A DNA stretch of 64,000 bases from Triglochin maritima (Eukaryota; Streptophyta; Magnoliopsida; Alismatales; Juncaginaceae). This document shows, piece by piece, positions 21,412 to 33,768 of this stretch; the first letter of the stretch is position 1, and the number at the start of each line of letters is the position of its first letter. Made by a program: the position numbers and the translations under genes. The notes beneath the pieces were generated by a model. It saw nothing but the letters and a program-made list of their open reading frames with translations, ran no database searches and was not told the origin of the DNA. The stretch covers positions 15,902,501 through 15,966,500 of the forward strand of contig OY821770.1 in NCBI GenBank assembly GCA_963682175.1, in the 5' to 3' direction.

Positions 21412-23542
21412 TGAAGGGAATGTATTCTAAAAGTTTTACTTTTAAATGCCAATTATTATGAATTGAATGAGAAATCATTTTGTTCCTTGTTTATGTTATT
21501 CGTCATTTAGAAGTGTTAAGGAAGAGGATCTTGGTCCTTAACCGTAGAGCTCTAAAAGATATTGGTTTACATAAAACAAAAGATATTCACAATCATGGTA
21601 ATTAACATGGGACATTAATTACCGAGTTAAGATTGTCGTGTTGGTCATAGATCATTGTAGCTCTACAAGTGAGTGACAACACGGGTACACAAAAGAGGAA
21701 AATATTACTCTTGTATACTGAATAGACCTAATAAGTAAAACATTATAGAATTGTGTTTTCTGTGTCATTAATGTTTTACTATGTCTTTGGTCCTTTGATA
21801 TGAGACTTATATCCGATCACTTAAGAATTGCTTAATTAGACTAGTGTCTTGAGATATCGATGAGAGTAGTGTAAAGGCATTGGTTGGTTAAGTATGACTT
21901 TTGTTGGAGAAGATACTTAGTCAAAAGATTATCATTGCCCCTCTTAATTGAGTGATGATATTAGTGGGCCCTTGATAAAGTAAAGTTATAATGTGCACAA
22001 TGTGATTTGAGTTAAGTCACATATTTATAACTAGCTTAAAGAGATCAAGAAATGAATACTAACACAAAGATGACACAATACTACTTTGTGTATATTCTTA
22101 ATATCATGAGGCAAGGGACGGACACAAGTGGTGCACTCCATCACTAAATGGATCGGGTTTTGGTTCAAGTGGAATTAAGACATCTAACTAATTGGGAGCT
22201 ATAATGTGTAGCTAGATACCACTTATAGCTTGTGATATTAAGCTCTTAATATCACTGTCAACTTAGTCTAGATCCTCCTATAGGTCACACCGCAAAAACC
22301 GGGAAACAAGAAGCTTGATTTTTGGTTCATATGATGTGTCGGGTTTCTTATAGAAAATATGACACATGTGGTGAACAAGTAAAATCAATTATGTTGTATA
22401 TAACATAATTAAAATCATGATAAATTCATATGAGATGCATATATTATGGGATGCAATAATTTATTATTGCATAGGATAATATATTGCATAAATTGTGAAT
22501 TTGCTAAAAACCCCAAAAGTTCAAATTTTGTTGGAAATAAATTCAAAATTTGAAAAGGCAAAATCGGGTAAAAGTTCGGTAATCCGTTATGATTCGGTCG
22601 ACCGAAGGTTCTGTGGATCGGTCAACTGAACGTGGAACGGATGGTCAAAATTTATTGACCGAACTTGACCAAAGTGCCTGGAGTTCTGGTACGGTATACC
22701 GAACCAGAAACGGTCGACCGAACAATGTCCAGTTCCGATATTTTCGGTTAACCGAATGACACTCGGTTTTAGACGAGAATTCGTCCGAACGGTTAAGGAG
22801 AATTTTTCTTCTTAAGAATCGGTCATCCGTCTAATACTCGGTTAAACAATCGAGACATATTCGGTTAACCGAGTGGGACTCGGTAAACCGAACCTCGATC
22901 GATTTTCTGCCTTTGATAATTAAGAGATTAATTTGATCAATGGTTGGATTGGCTCCAAACTTGGTCAAACGTTTTGTGGATGCATGTAATACATTATGGA
23001 ATTAGTTTGTGAGAGAAAATGTCAAGAAAACGTGGCTTAAGAATAGCCATGATTGAGAGTAAGATTGGAGCCTATAAATAGGTCATTTTTCTCCTTAATT
23101 AAGTTAGATGTTTTCTAATTATTTTCTCTCCTAATTCACCACAAAAAGCCACGAAAATTCTCTTAGTTTTCTAAGTCTTTGGAAGGTGAAATCTCAGAGA
23201 TTAAGGAAGGGGTTTGTAGCTAGATTCTAAGCTAGTTTGGAGATTGATTGGCTAGCTCATTTCTCTCCAACCTTGTTTTGGGTTTCGGTGAACACTCGGA
23301 GGCATCCGGCGCAACGAGAAGTGACGATCGTCTTCCACAACGTCTCTGGAACATCAAGAAGTTTTAGAGAACTTCTAGGTATGAATTTCGGAGTCCCTTG
23401 TGTTTGTTTTAATAAGTTTTTGAAACTTGTTGTTAAAACAAACCGATGCATGCATGAAATAAATCGTAGAAAATTGTAATTGATCCTATTATGCATAAAA
23501 ATTCGAAAAATATATATGCACAATTAAACATGAAATCCTACA
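21412..23542 (+). mobile_element. Solo LTR A, copia-type family, in the Harbinger transposase
   Basis: 2131 bp, ends TGAAGGGAATG and GAAATCCTACA, with target duplication CTCAG (21407-21411 and 23543-23547). No internal retrotransposon sequence is attached, so it is a recombination product. Family identity comes from similarity to the LTR at 61704-63747, which adjoins a copia pol. TATAAATA is at 23073-23080. Confidence 0.93.
22595..22890. repeat. Palindrome array in solo LTR A
   Basis: Two exact CGGTCGACCG copies (22595 and about 22710) plus palindromic variants CGGTTAACCG (two) and imperfect CGGTAAACCG and CGGTCATCCG. They sit 180-480 bp upstream of the TATA box at 23073. Confidence 0.85.
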
Positions 23543-23768
23543 CTCAGGGAGTTTCAAACCAATCAGCCTCATGAACGAGAATAGTTGTTTAATAAGATGC
23601 ATTCTTCCTTGAGGAACGTAATTGAAGGAGCTTTTGGTGTGCTGAAGAAGTGATGTGCTATTTTAAGGAAGCTAGATCCTTTCTCGTTGGAATCACAAGC
23701 AAAGATAGTTGTGGTTGCATTGGCGTTGCATGATTTCATCATTATATTGATGAACACAATGATGAATT

Positions 23769-25526
23769 TGAAAGGAATGTGTTCTAAAAGTTTTACTTTT
23801 ATATGTCAATTATTAAGAATTGAATGTGCAAATATTTTTTTCCTTGATTAATGTATTCGTCTTTTGGAAGTGTTAAGGAAGAGGGTTTTGGTCCTTAACC
23901 GTAGAGCTCTAAAAGATAATGGTTTACATAAATCAAAATTTATTCACAATCATGATAATTGACATGGAACATTAATTACTGAGATAAGATTGTCGTGTTA
24001 GTTAAAGAGTATTGTAGCTCTACAAATATTTAACGACACGAGTATATAAAAGAGGAAAATTGTTACTTTTATATATTGAATAGACCTAGCAAGTGAAACA
24101 TTATGGAATTGTGTTATGTGTCATTAATGTTTTCACTGTGTCTTGAATCTTAAGATACGAGACTTATGTATTTTCACATGAGAAGTGTTCAATTTGATTG
24201 TTGTTAAAAGTTATCAATGAGCATAGTGATAAAGACAATAGTTGGTTGAACACGACTTATGCTGGGAAAGATAGTTCGTTAAAAGATTATAATTACCTCT
24301 CTTTACTTGAGTAATGATATTAGTGGACCACTTGATAAAACGAAATTATAATGTGCACAATGTGACTTGTGTTAAGTTACATATTGATAATTAGCTTAAG
24401 AGATCAAGAAATGAATATATAATACAAATGTGATACATTTCTACTTTGTATAATATTCTTAATGTCATGAGGCAAGCGATAGACACAAATGATATTTTTT
24501 ACATATCACTAAGTGGATCGTATTTAGTTCGAGCGAGCAAAACATCTTTGTTATTTGGATAACTATAATGTGTAACCAGATACCTCTTATAGTTTATGAT
24601 ATAAAATGTTTTATATCATTGTCAACATAACTTAGATTCTTCTATAGGTCACACCACAAAACTGGGAAACAAAAAATATGATTTTATATTTTATATTAAG
24701 TTTCATGTGTTATGAAATAATATACTTGTGGTAAAATAATAAAATCAATATGTCATAAAAACGACATGGTTAGAATAATAAATAAATTTGTAAAAGATGT
24801 ATATATATTATGCGGTATAATATTAATAAGAGATTTTTTACTGATTAATGACTGAATTTAATGCACATTGGTCAAAGGTAGTTATATGATGATGATGTGA
24901 CAAAATAAACAAGAGATCATGTGCAAAGTAGATTGTACATGATGTGCTTTAGTGAAGATGTAAACAAGAGATCATGTGCAAGTGGTTTGCACATGATGTG
25001 GTTTAGTGGAGAGATTAATAAGGAATCATGTGTAAGTAGTTTGCACATGATGAGAGTTAGAGGAAATCCTATAAATAGGTCCATTATCCCTTCCTTGTTA
25101 ATACTAATGCAAAAAAAATCTCTCTCCCTGACCACCCCATTAATCCATCCAAAAATTCTCTTAATTATTCAAGTTTTTGGAGATTAAATTCTCAGGAGAT
25201 TTAGAAGGGTTATTAGCTAGATTCTAACATTGATTTGGAGATTGATTGAGTAGCTCATTTCTCTCTAATCTTGTTTAGAGTTTGGTGAACACTTGGAGGC
25301 GAATCAGCAGGCGATTCAACGGGTAACACAACTCCGGATCTGCATAAAGGTTTTAGAGAAACTTTGGGTATGATCATCTTCTATTTATTTTAATATATAT
25401 GTAGATTACATGATATTAGAATAAATATAAAATAATGTACATGAAATTGTCGAAAATATGGAAATCGATCTTGTATGCATGTATAATTTGTTTTTAAATA
25501 CATACATATGGGCACGAAACCCTACA
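23769..25526 (+). mobile_element. Solo LTR B, diverged subfamily of the same copia-type LTR
   Basis: 1758 bp, ends TGAAAGGAATG and CGAAACCCTACA, target duplication GAATT (23764-23768 and 25527-25531). It aligns with LTR A along most of its length. It lacks the CGGTCGACCG block and carries a different palindromic repeat instead. TATAAATA is at 25070-25077. It lies 12 bp past the last recognisable transposase codons. Confidence 0.92.
24908..25053. repeat. Three palindromic repeats replacing CGGTCGACCG in LTR B
   Basis: A unit of about 50 bp occurs three times. The middle copy forms a perfect 11-bp stem, ATCATGTGCAA-GTGGT-TTGCACATGAT (24971-24997); the outer copies are imperfect. The block ends about 20 bp before the TATA box, close to where the related LTRs carry their palindromes. 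Confidence 0.85.
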
Positions 25527-25602
25527 GAATTGGTTGAGGTGTTAAGTGACCCTGGCATTGTCGAAGACAGTTCCACCACTACTCAAGCTAGATAGGTGTA
25601 AG

Positions 25603-27073
25603 TGTAGGATCCGTATATGACCCTAATTATCTACTCAATTTTACGTTAATCTCTATTTAAACAAACAAGATTTGCAGCGGAAACAAATAAAGACAAGTAG
25701 AGACTAGAAACAAGCAAACCATAAAAATTCTAGGAGATTTGACAGAGGATCGGCCACCCGCCTACGTCTCTATTGCAAGCTCCGCTCGACAGTTCGAGTT
25801 CCGCTCACGTCTTCACTATCAGATCTCGTTCCATGTAGAGATCAAGCCTTTACACCATGAACTTGCGAACAATCCTCGTCGAGCTCAATTTCCTCTTCTC
25901 ACAATCTGAGAAGGTTGCTTCGGGCTTGCACCAAAACCTTTACAATCTTGAAAAGACTTTGAGTGACAACACTCTCTAACTTGACCACACTTGAGTATGA
26001 TTTGGAGTTGGTCAAGTGGTGTGAAGTTTAGGCTTATAGTGTAGGATTGGGGAATTGAAGGTTTGGAGATTTCTCTTAGATGTGTAGAACAATTGGAAGT
26101 GTAATAGCTCATGAAATAAGGTTGGAATACATCTATTTAAAAGATTCTAAGGTGTTATAGCCGTTGTGATTAATATGGTAAATGACTGTGTAAGAAGCAA
26201 AAAATAGAAAAGCACAGGACACTGTTTAGGACGCAATCGGTCAACAGAAAAGGGTTGACCGATCGACCGTTTCCATAAAGGTGAGAAACGTTCGAACCAA
26301 CTCAAGAACGGTCGAACCAATTTGGCTATAAAAGTTATGGGTTGAATCGGAAAGGGTTCGGTCGACTGAATAATACTAGGAAATTCTGGGCTCCAAGAAA
26401 TTCTATGTTCGGTCGACCTGTTGCTTGCCAACATTCGACCGAAAACTTACAAGCACTTTTGGAAGATGAAAAAGTCTTCATCCGATCGACCGACAAGAAG
26501 GCATCGTTCGACTGGTGGCCACATGAATTTTAGGGTAGGAAAATCTGACCGTTGTATACAATGACAAATCTAACGGTCAAATGACACGTGTAGACGGTCA
26601 ACTGAAAAGGTCAAAATGGTCGACCGGTCGAGCTGGACAAATCACTATTGGTTAACTGAATAACTGATCAATCGGTCGAACAGAGAACTCGTTCGGTCGG
26701 CCGATTGTCACAGGCAGTTTAGGTTAGGTTTAGGTGATTTTTCGGTCTAAGTTTAGGTGATCTATTGAAGTCCAAATGATGTGAAATTTTGTGTGTGACT
26801 TCTATAGGTTACCTAGAGTCTATGTGAAAGGATTTTAACTCTTGTATGCTCAAGATTACATAGATTCCTAAGACTCAAAATAAAGGCAAACTTCTTAAAA
26901 AGATTGATTACATGTCTTGACTTCAATTCCATTCTTCCTTGAGTCTTGATCACTTGTAGATGTCAGCACAAAATAATATTTCTATGCATTATGTGTGCTA
27001 CACTAAATTTGATTGTGATTAAAATTAGGTTAATTAAATCATCACAATAAAGATTAAGACCTAAAAGTCAACA
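25603..27073 (-). mobile_element. LTR-like element F (minus orientation)
   Basis: Plus-strand ends TGTAGGATCC and AAAAGTCAACA, giving TGTTGACTTTT...GGATCCTACA in the minus sense, about 1.47 kb. A GCAGCGGAAAC motif near the left end resembles the transcript-end region of the other minus-strand LTRs. The 5-bp flanks differ (GTAAG and ATCAG), so it is not a simple solo LTR; the ends or the flanks may have been rearranged. No coding sequence. Confidence 0.6.
26237..26703. repeat. Degenerate GGTCGACC palindrome array in LTR F
   Basis: At least ten degenerate relatives of CGGTCGACCG, for example CCGATCGACCG, GGTCGACCGG and TTCGGTCGGCCGA, but no exact copy. In transcription sense they lie upstream of a weak TATA-like TTTAAATAG near 26135. 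Confidence 0.75.
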
Positions 27074-29637
27074 ATCAGATCCTTCAGGAGGAAACTCCTA
27101 TGACCATTATTAGGGACAGGAATCCTGGACGACATTGCACTCTCTAGTGGTCTTTAGATTATTTAAATAAGTGGACCACATGCCTAGTCCATTGTTTTCT
27201 GTGAGTTTTGTGGTATTAAACATATGTTAAACATCACTATTTCATTTTAAGAATATGTATGTTGCATAACTCATTTTCATTTTATTCAATAAAACGTTTA
27301 ATCCTTATCCCCCTATAGGTTTTTATTTATATTTAACTACTCTTCCAAGTTGGCATGTTATTTAGGAGTGAAGGGTACAAGTGGTCGTTCGCCTGCTCAC
27401 CGAATAAGTCGTAATGAGTGAGAAGGTGAACTGGTCCCTTATTAGCTATCATATGGTGACAAACTCCAGAGTTGAGCTCCCAGTTCCTTAGTATTGATGC
27501 CTCTCTAACACTAGAGCCGCCCAAAACATGAGGCAGTCTAGTTTGTCTAAAAATACCCCATTCATCCAACATTGTGGCCATTAGTGAGGTTAGACCCGAG
27601 AAGGCCAATCGGAAGATTAAGAGGCACGAAATATGGCCCTGTCTAGTGATTCAAGAGATTAGAGATAGGAACAAACCACTATAGTGATAAGCAATGACGG
27701 GAGAGAAAAAAACTGATAACTACAAGTGGGACCAACACAAAAACCATTAGGAGAAAGTTAAGGGTAAATTCCAAACCTGGAAATGGCAGCAAAAAAGTAG
27801 ACATGCAAGGGATGGAACGTTGATACGGATGATTAGTAGCATGTCATCTTAAGTAGTGTTTTGTACGTTTTAATGATGAGGATAGATCTTAATCCATGTA
27901 GAAACACACTTGTGGTTTACCAAGTGCTTTAATTCTTCCATTTCCTCTAAAAATCTTCATGTGTTTGCGAAAGAAAATATTTTGTAAGTTTTCCGTGTGT
28001 TTCACATTTGCAAAATCGTTGAGAGGCAAAGTAAAATAGGAGCTCCCAAAATCGACTTGAACATAATGTATTAGGATATCTAGTACATCGATTTTAGGTC
28101 TTGTCTCTAGTTGTTAGGATGCACCATGGTTTTCCCTTGGGAGGAGAGTAATCATAGGGATTCAGTACTCAAACAAATAAAGAAGTTCACACTGAACCTA
28201 GTGAGTCTCATTCTTTTGAAGGAATTCGTGCGTGTTAGTAGTATAAGGAGATTTGTTGAAGTTAGGGACCCTTAAACTCCTATTGTGAAACCTTAAGTGT
28301 AGGGGTTTTGGTTCATATGTAGATAAGAAATAATTTAGTATGGTGTTCTCTCTTCTCCTATGGGTCCTATCACTCGAGAAATTAGGTCTGAGAGGTACTT
28401 AATACTTGGTGCTTTCGAGTCATTTGACTTGAGATGCATTGACCGAACTCCCGTTATACGAGTGGTTGGGATCGCCCTAGGAGGAAATTTGGGAGAAGGT
28501 GTACGTGATAGTGTAACTCGTCACATGCAATGATGCATGAAACCAAACCCTGGGAAATTAAACATCAACATGTTTTAATTACTTGTTATAAATGAAAAGA
28601 AAAAAATGGAAAAGAAAAAAAATGTAAATAAGAACTTTAATGAACTTTACACGATATATAATTTTAAGGTTACCCATGTCTTTCACTTAAGTACTTAATT
28701 GACTTACACGAATGATTTCCTAGGCTAGGTTTGTGGACATTATACTTATATAGAGCCGGCTCATAGTATTACTATGTCCAATTGTAGACAAAAGTAGGTT
28801 TATTGAGTCATGTTGCTAGGTTGAATAATGCATCAATTTTCAGATCTTATTGGTATATCCTCTAAATACCCTTAGGAGACATCACTCCTCCTCGTTGGCG
28901 ACAAGAGGGTTTAATGGCTTGTTGGAACTGTTAAGTGCAACCGTGATTCCTAGGAAAGTGAGTTAGAAATTTCCATTTTCAATGTTTTTATTTTTTTGTT
29001 TTGCTCGGACCTAACAAAAGATTAGTGTGTGTGTGTGTGTATTTTATTAATAGCATATCATAAGTGCATTCATGCTACATATCTTTATTTCACCTCATAT
29101 TTGTGCTACTCGGGTATTTGTTTCATTCATTTTAGGGTTTAGGTGATAAAGAAGAGAAATGAAGCGAAAAGAACCTAAATGAAAGAAGAAATGATTGATT
29201 TGGAAGCCTTCTGGACCTGTTTATAATGTTCAATGACTGAATTGCATGTTAGGAATGACTTAAGTGAAAACCCAGAGGGACCTAATCATAAAGAAAATAT
29301 GTTGGTTGCAAAAGTCCATAATCTCATGAACTTGAGGAGTAATACAACAATTATAACCTAACGGGTTCAAACCAACGATTCTTGGTGCACCCCACCTGTG
29401 TAAATGATTAATTTAAGCTGTTGGAGAAATTTGGGACCGATTTGACTCAAATGATCCGCCATTGGCTGATCCAAATCCGTCATAGGCGGATCCAGTTGGT
29501 CAAATTACGCTCAAATTTCTCCAATATATATGTCGGGTATTCGGGTCAGAGCAGTCCGGGATATCCAGATCTAATTTGCAGTTGTCTGTCTGTGCCTGGA
29601 TTAATCCAGATCTTCTAATCTTCTAAAATACACTTGT
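27074..29637 (+). mobile_element. Eroded Athila-like retrotransposon relic
   Basis: About 130 bp at 28850-28985 match, in inverse orientation, the 3' non-coding region of the Athila-like element (51410-51540). The relic is therefore on the plus strand. Palindromic GATCCGCC...GGCGGATC sequences at 29452-29492 recall the palindromes in that element's LTR. A frame at 27333-27608 (minus) contains LNSGVCHHM, but I cannot assign it. No intact gene remains. A ~65-bp segment at 27847-27912 recurs at 32230-32296. Confidence 0.55.
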
Positions 29638-31668
29638 TGAAGGGAATGTGTTCTAAAAGTTTATTTTTAAATGTCAATTATTATGAATTGAATGAGAAAT
29701 CATTTTGTTCCTTGTTTATGTTATTCGTCTTTTAGAAGTGTTAAGGAAGAGGCTCTTGGTCCTTAACCGTAGAGCTCTAAAAGATATTGGTTTACATAAA
29801 ACAAAAGATATTCGCAATCGTGGTAATTAACATGGAACATTAATTACCGAGTTAAGATTGTCGTGTTGGTCATAGATCAGTGTAGCTCTACAAGTGAGTG
29901 ACAACACGGGTACACAAAAGAGGAAAATAGTACTTTTGTATACCGAATTGACCTGACAAGTAAAATATTATAGGAATGTGTTTCTGTGTCATTAATATTT
30001 TACTGTGTCTTTGGTCCTTTGATATGAGACTTATATCTGATCGCTTAAGGAGTTCTTAATTAGACTGGTGTCTTGATCTATCGATGAGTGTAGTGTAAAG
30101 GCATTAGTTGGTTAAGTATAACTTTTGTTGGCGAAGATAGTTAGTCAAAAGATTATCATTGCTCCTCTTAATTGAGTGATGATATTAGTGGGCCCCTTGA
30201 TAAAGCAAAGTTCTAATGTGCACAATGTGATTTGAGTTAAGTCACATATTTATAACTAGCTTAAAGAGATCAAGAAATGAATACTAATACAAAGATGACA
30301 CAATACTACTTTGTGTGTATTCTTAATATCATGAGGCAAGGGACGGACACAAGTGGTGCACTCCATCACTAAATGGATCGGGTTTTGGTTCGAGTGGAAT
30401 TAAGACATCTAACTAATTGGGAGCTATAATGTGTAGCTAGATACCGCTTATAGCTTGTGATATTAATCTCTTAATATCACTGTCAACTTAGTCTAGATCC
30501 TCCTATAGGTCACACCGCAAAAACCGGGAAACAAGAAATGGGGATTTTGAGTTCATAAGATGTGTCGGGTTTCATGTAGAAAATATGACACATGGCGTGA
30601 ACAAGCAAAATCAAAATTATGTTGTGATTAATAACATGATTAGAATCTAAATTAAATTCATATGTGATGTAAATATTATGGGGTGTAATGATTGATCATT
30701 ACATAGGATAATATGTTACATAAGTTGTGAATTTACTACTAATCCCGAAATGTCAAATTTTGTAGGGGTTAAACCGAAATTTGACAAGTCTGCAGAACAG
30801 TGCTCAAACGGTCGACCGGTTAGCAGTAAAGGGTCGACCGGTCGGGCACGGTCGACCGGACGTGTCTCAACCGATAACAGTGAATTTTCATCTGTTCGAA
30901 CGGTCGACCGAATGTGATCGGTCGGTCGACCGAACATTGCGATGGAATAATTCCTGTTACGAACTGTCGACCGAAACTAGGTTCGAGCGGTCGATCGAAC
31001 CTTGAAACGGTCGACCGGTCCAGACGGTTTTCAGCAGAATTAATTTAAGAATTAATTAGATCATGCATGGAATTGGTCCATAATTTATTTAATTTGTGGC
31101 TAATATTATTTATTATTAAATAATGGATGGTTAGATGGAATTTTGCATGAGATCATGGGCAAGGGGTTGCACATGAATAGGTAATTTGGAGAGAGTTTAT
31201 AAATACAAGCTTATTTCATTACCCAATTAATCTAATTCATTATTTCTTGTGCAAAAATTCTCTCTCCATAATTCTCCACGAAAATCCCTTAATTCTTAAG
31301 TTTAGTTTTAGTTCTTAAGAGATCATCTTCTTAAGAGAATTAAAGAGGGGTTAGTAATTGGATTCTAAACCCTATCGGAGATTGAGAGACTAGCTTCCCT
31401 CTCTCCAATCTTGTTTAGAGTTTGGTGAATACTCGGAGGCATCCGGCGCAGCGAGGAGCATCCCCAACGTCTCCGAATCTTCAAGAAGTTTTAGAGAACT
31501 TCTAGGTATGAATTTCGGAGCCCATATTTGTTTTAATAAAGTTTTTGAAACTAGATATTGAAACAAATTGATGCATGCATGAAATAAATTATAGAAAATT
31601 AAAAATTGATCCTTATTATACATAAAAATTCGAAAATATATATGTATAATTAAACATGAAATCCTTCA
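29638..31668 (+). mobile_element. Solo LTR C, copia-type family
   Basis: 2031 bp, ends TGAAGGGAATG and GAAATCCTTCA, target duplication CTTGT (29633-29637 and 31669-31673). TATAAATA is at 31198-31205. It is closer to LTR D (61704-63747, opposite strand) than to LTR B. It is inserted in the Athila-like relic or a neighbouring repeat. Confidence 0.93.
30809..31017. repeat. Palindrome array in solo LTR C
   Basis: Five exact CGGTCGACCG copies within 209 bp, plus GGGTCGACCG, CTGTCGACCG and CGGTCGATCG variants. They lie 180-390 bp upstream of the TATA box at 31198. Confidence 0.93.
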
Positions 31669-31673
31669 CTTGT

Positions 31674-32879
31674 AACCCTTCCATTTTTCTTCTTCCTTCT
31701 TCCCCTATTAGAGTATGTTTTATTTCTTGCTTAGAGTAGGTTTTATTTTTTGCTTAGTAGTGTAGTGGAGGAGAAGAGAAACACCATCTTGTAATCTTTC
31801 TTTTTTAATCAAGTTTTAGTTTCGTATTCTTTATGTTCTTATCTTTTATTTGATGAAATGTTATTCCATTACTTTGGTTATATTTAGTTACTTTTACTTG
31901 TTAATGTTTTATTTTTCTTTTTTTCTTTTCTTCGTTATGGATGTAATTAGTGAGTAATCCATCCGCATTGGGCGGTGGAGGATGATGTGAAGTATGAATG
32001 TTGTTAGATTTGTGTGTGTTTTAATTTTAATCTTAGAGCTTCAAATGATTTTCATAGTCATTTTGATGAGTTTCTCACTCTTGTCTTTGATGTGTTAATG
32101 ATCTTAATGGATGCTTAACACATGCTTTAGTTAGTGGAACCACTTTATGGAGAATGATGAGGTGAGGATAAGATTGAGGTGGATAAAGAGATAAGATTGA
32201 CATGTAAGCATGTGGTTATCTTTAGCCTTAACTTAAGTAGTATTTTGTATGTTTTAATGATGATGATAAATCTTAATCCATGTGGAAACACACTTAGGAT
32301 AATGGCCATTATATATGTTCATATTAATTCATGTCATGAGAGTGCAATTGTACACACTCGTCACACATCTACATTATTGCATGCATTCTTCACCTCTTAC
32401 AGAATTAGTCACATTTATTATGCAAATTGTAATTAACATAATTTAGTGTAGATACACTCACTGACTCTTCATCTTCTTTCCCCACTCGAGTATGGTTGAT
32501 GATGACCTGCACTCGCTCCTCGTGGACACGACCCGTACTTGTCACCGCTTCAACGCGGTCGTACACTTGCGATTTTGAACTTTAAAATACACAACGAACC
32601 GTGGAGATGGATGACAAACGGTGGAAGGAAAATGCCAAGGTAATATTTATTTTTTGGTTATGTACTTCTGAAGTTTGTCACAACCTCTAACTGACATTAC
32701 GTGTGTCATCTGATGGGAGACCTTGGCCTAATGTCATTTAGGAAAGCACTGATCCAGTTTGAGGACAACTTAGAGATCATATTTGATCACGATATTGTAG
32801 AGGGAGAGAGGTTTCTTGACCCCAAAGAAGGTGAGAAGAAGTCCTCTCAAAAAGGAGTGCGTCTTCTCATTTCAGCAAC
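31674..32879. other. Repeat-derived DNA without a recognised gene
   Basis: T-rich DNA with TCTTGTAATCTTTC-like polyadenylation-type sequence near 31795, as in retrotransposon LTRs. It holds the second copy (32230-32296) of the 65-bp segment also at 27847-27912. Nothing coding is recognised. Confidence 0.4.
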
Positions 32880-33768
32880 GATAGCAACGGATTTTTGCGG
32901 TCCAACAACCGTCGTATATGTCCCCGACGCATATGCCCTAGTGTATAGGCGTCGGCTTATACGAGCGACGTCTATACCTTGTATAGACGTCGACTATATA
33001 CGACCGATGTCTATACTCTTTAAATAACCTCAAAAAATACATTACGACCAGACATTCAACATGTACATTAATCAATCCCAAGTTGCCCAAGTGCCCATTT
33101 TTTGACAATTAATCAAGCCTAAGTACATTAATCTCACTTGCCTATTGTAGTATGGTACCTAAGTCTCATATAGAAGTAAATGAGTGGTAAAGTATAAAAA
33201 CCCACCAATCAAAAATCTTTCTCCGATGTGGGACTAAACTACAACACCCACAATAGGCGTCGGCTATATAGGGTAGCCGACGTCTATACCTGACGCCTAT
33301 ACACGATATAGACGTCGACTTTATAGGGTAACCAACGTTTATACCTTTAAATAATCCAAATAATAATATATTGTAATACATACATCCCCAACCATCTTAA
33401 ACCCAAGTTGCCCAAGTGCTAATATTTTGACCATTAAATATATATATCCCACTTGTCTATTGTAGTATGGTACCCAACTCCCATTTAGAAGTAAAGAAGT
33501 GGTGGAGTTCATCAACCCCACCAACCAAAAATCATTCTCCAATGTGGGCCTAAACTAAGAAAAAAACATTTCAATACATATTTCATGTACCCTATAGACG
33601 TCGGCCGATTAAATCATTGACGCCTATGTCTCCATAGATGTCGGCTCCACATAGGCCAACGTCTATACACCCTATAGACGTCGACCTACTATAACACTGA
33701 CGTCTATGTCTCCATATAGGCGTCGGTTACAGTCATAATCGACGTCTATTCCCTATTTTGCACTAGTG
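32880..33768. mobile_element. CACTA (En/Spm) terminal fragment
   Basis: The right end reads, inverted, CACTAGTGCAAAATAGGG, a CACTA terminus, ending at 33768. Subterminal TATAGACGTCGGC motifs in both orientations recur more than ten times in three blocks (32930-33030, 33250-33345, 33590-33755). Between them, a ~190-bp segment is duplicated (about 33060-33240 and 33385-33560). No transposase and no left CACTA terminus were found. Confidence 0.75.

Larger units (their letters stand above)
20994..23757 (+). pseudogene. PIF/Harbinger transposase (DDE_4) pseudogene split by a solo LTR
   Basis: Only the C-terminal two thirds is visible. The 5' piece (20994-21411) reads THVHAIVPQE, then NMLGVCDFKMRF..ARWEG, then VDIGYPNRKGF..RYHL. 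The 3' piece (23548-23757) continues REFQTNQPHERE, then NKMHSSLRNVIEGAFGVLKK, then LHDF. The RYHL|REF junction is restored exactly by removing the LTR 21412-23542 and one CTCAG duplicate. The Asp of the GYPN motif and the Glu of NVIE remain. The first catalytic Asp (normally in ..IDGTH) is replaced by a sequence ending FFNTH. Stops occur before NMLG, after HERE and after GVLKK. It lies on the same strand as ORF1 at 7769-17616, as in a two-gene Harbinger element. The N-terminal helix-turn-helix half was not found. Confidence 0.85.

Noticed and set aside
27333..27608. Copia protease from the LNSGVCHHM phrase
   Set aside because: The surrounding residues do not match gag-pre-integrase or protease, and no zinc knuckle or integrase follows on that strand.
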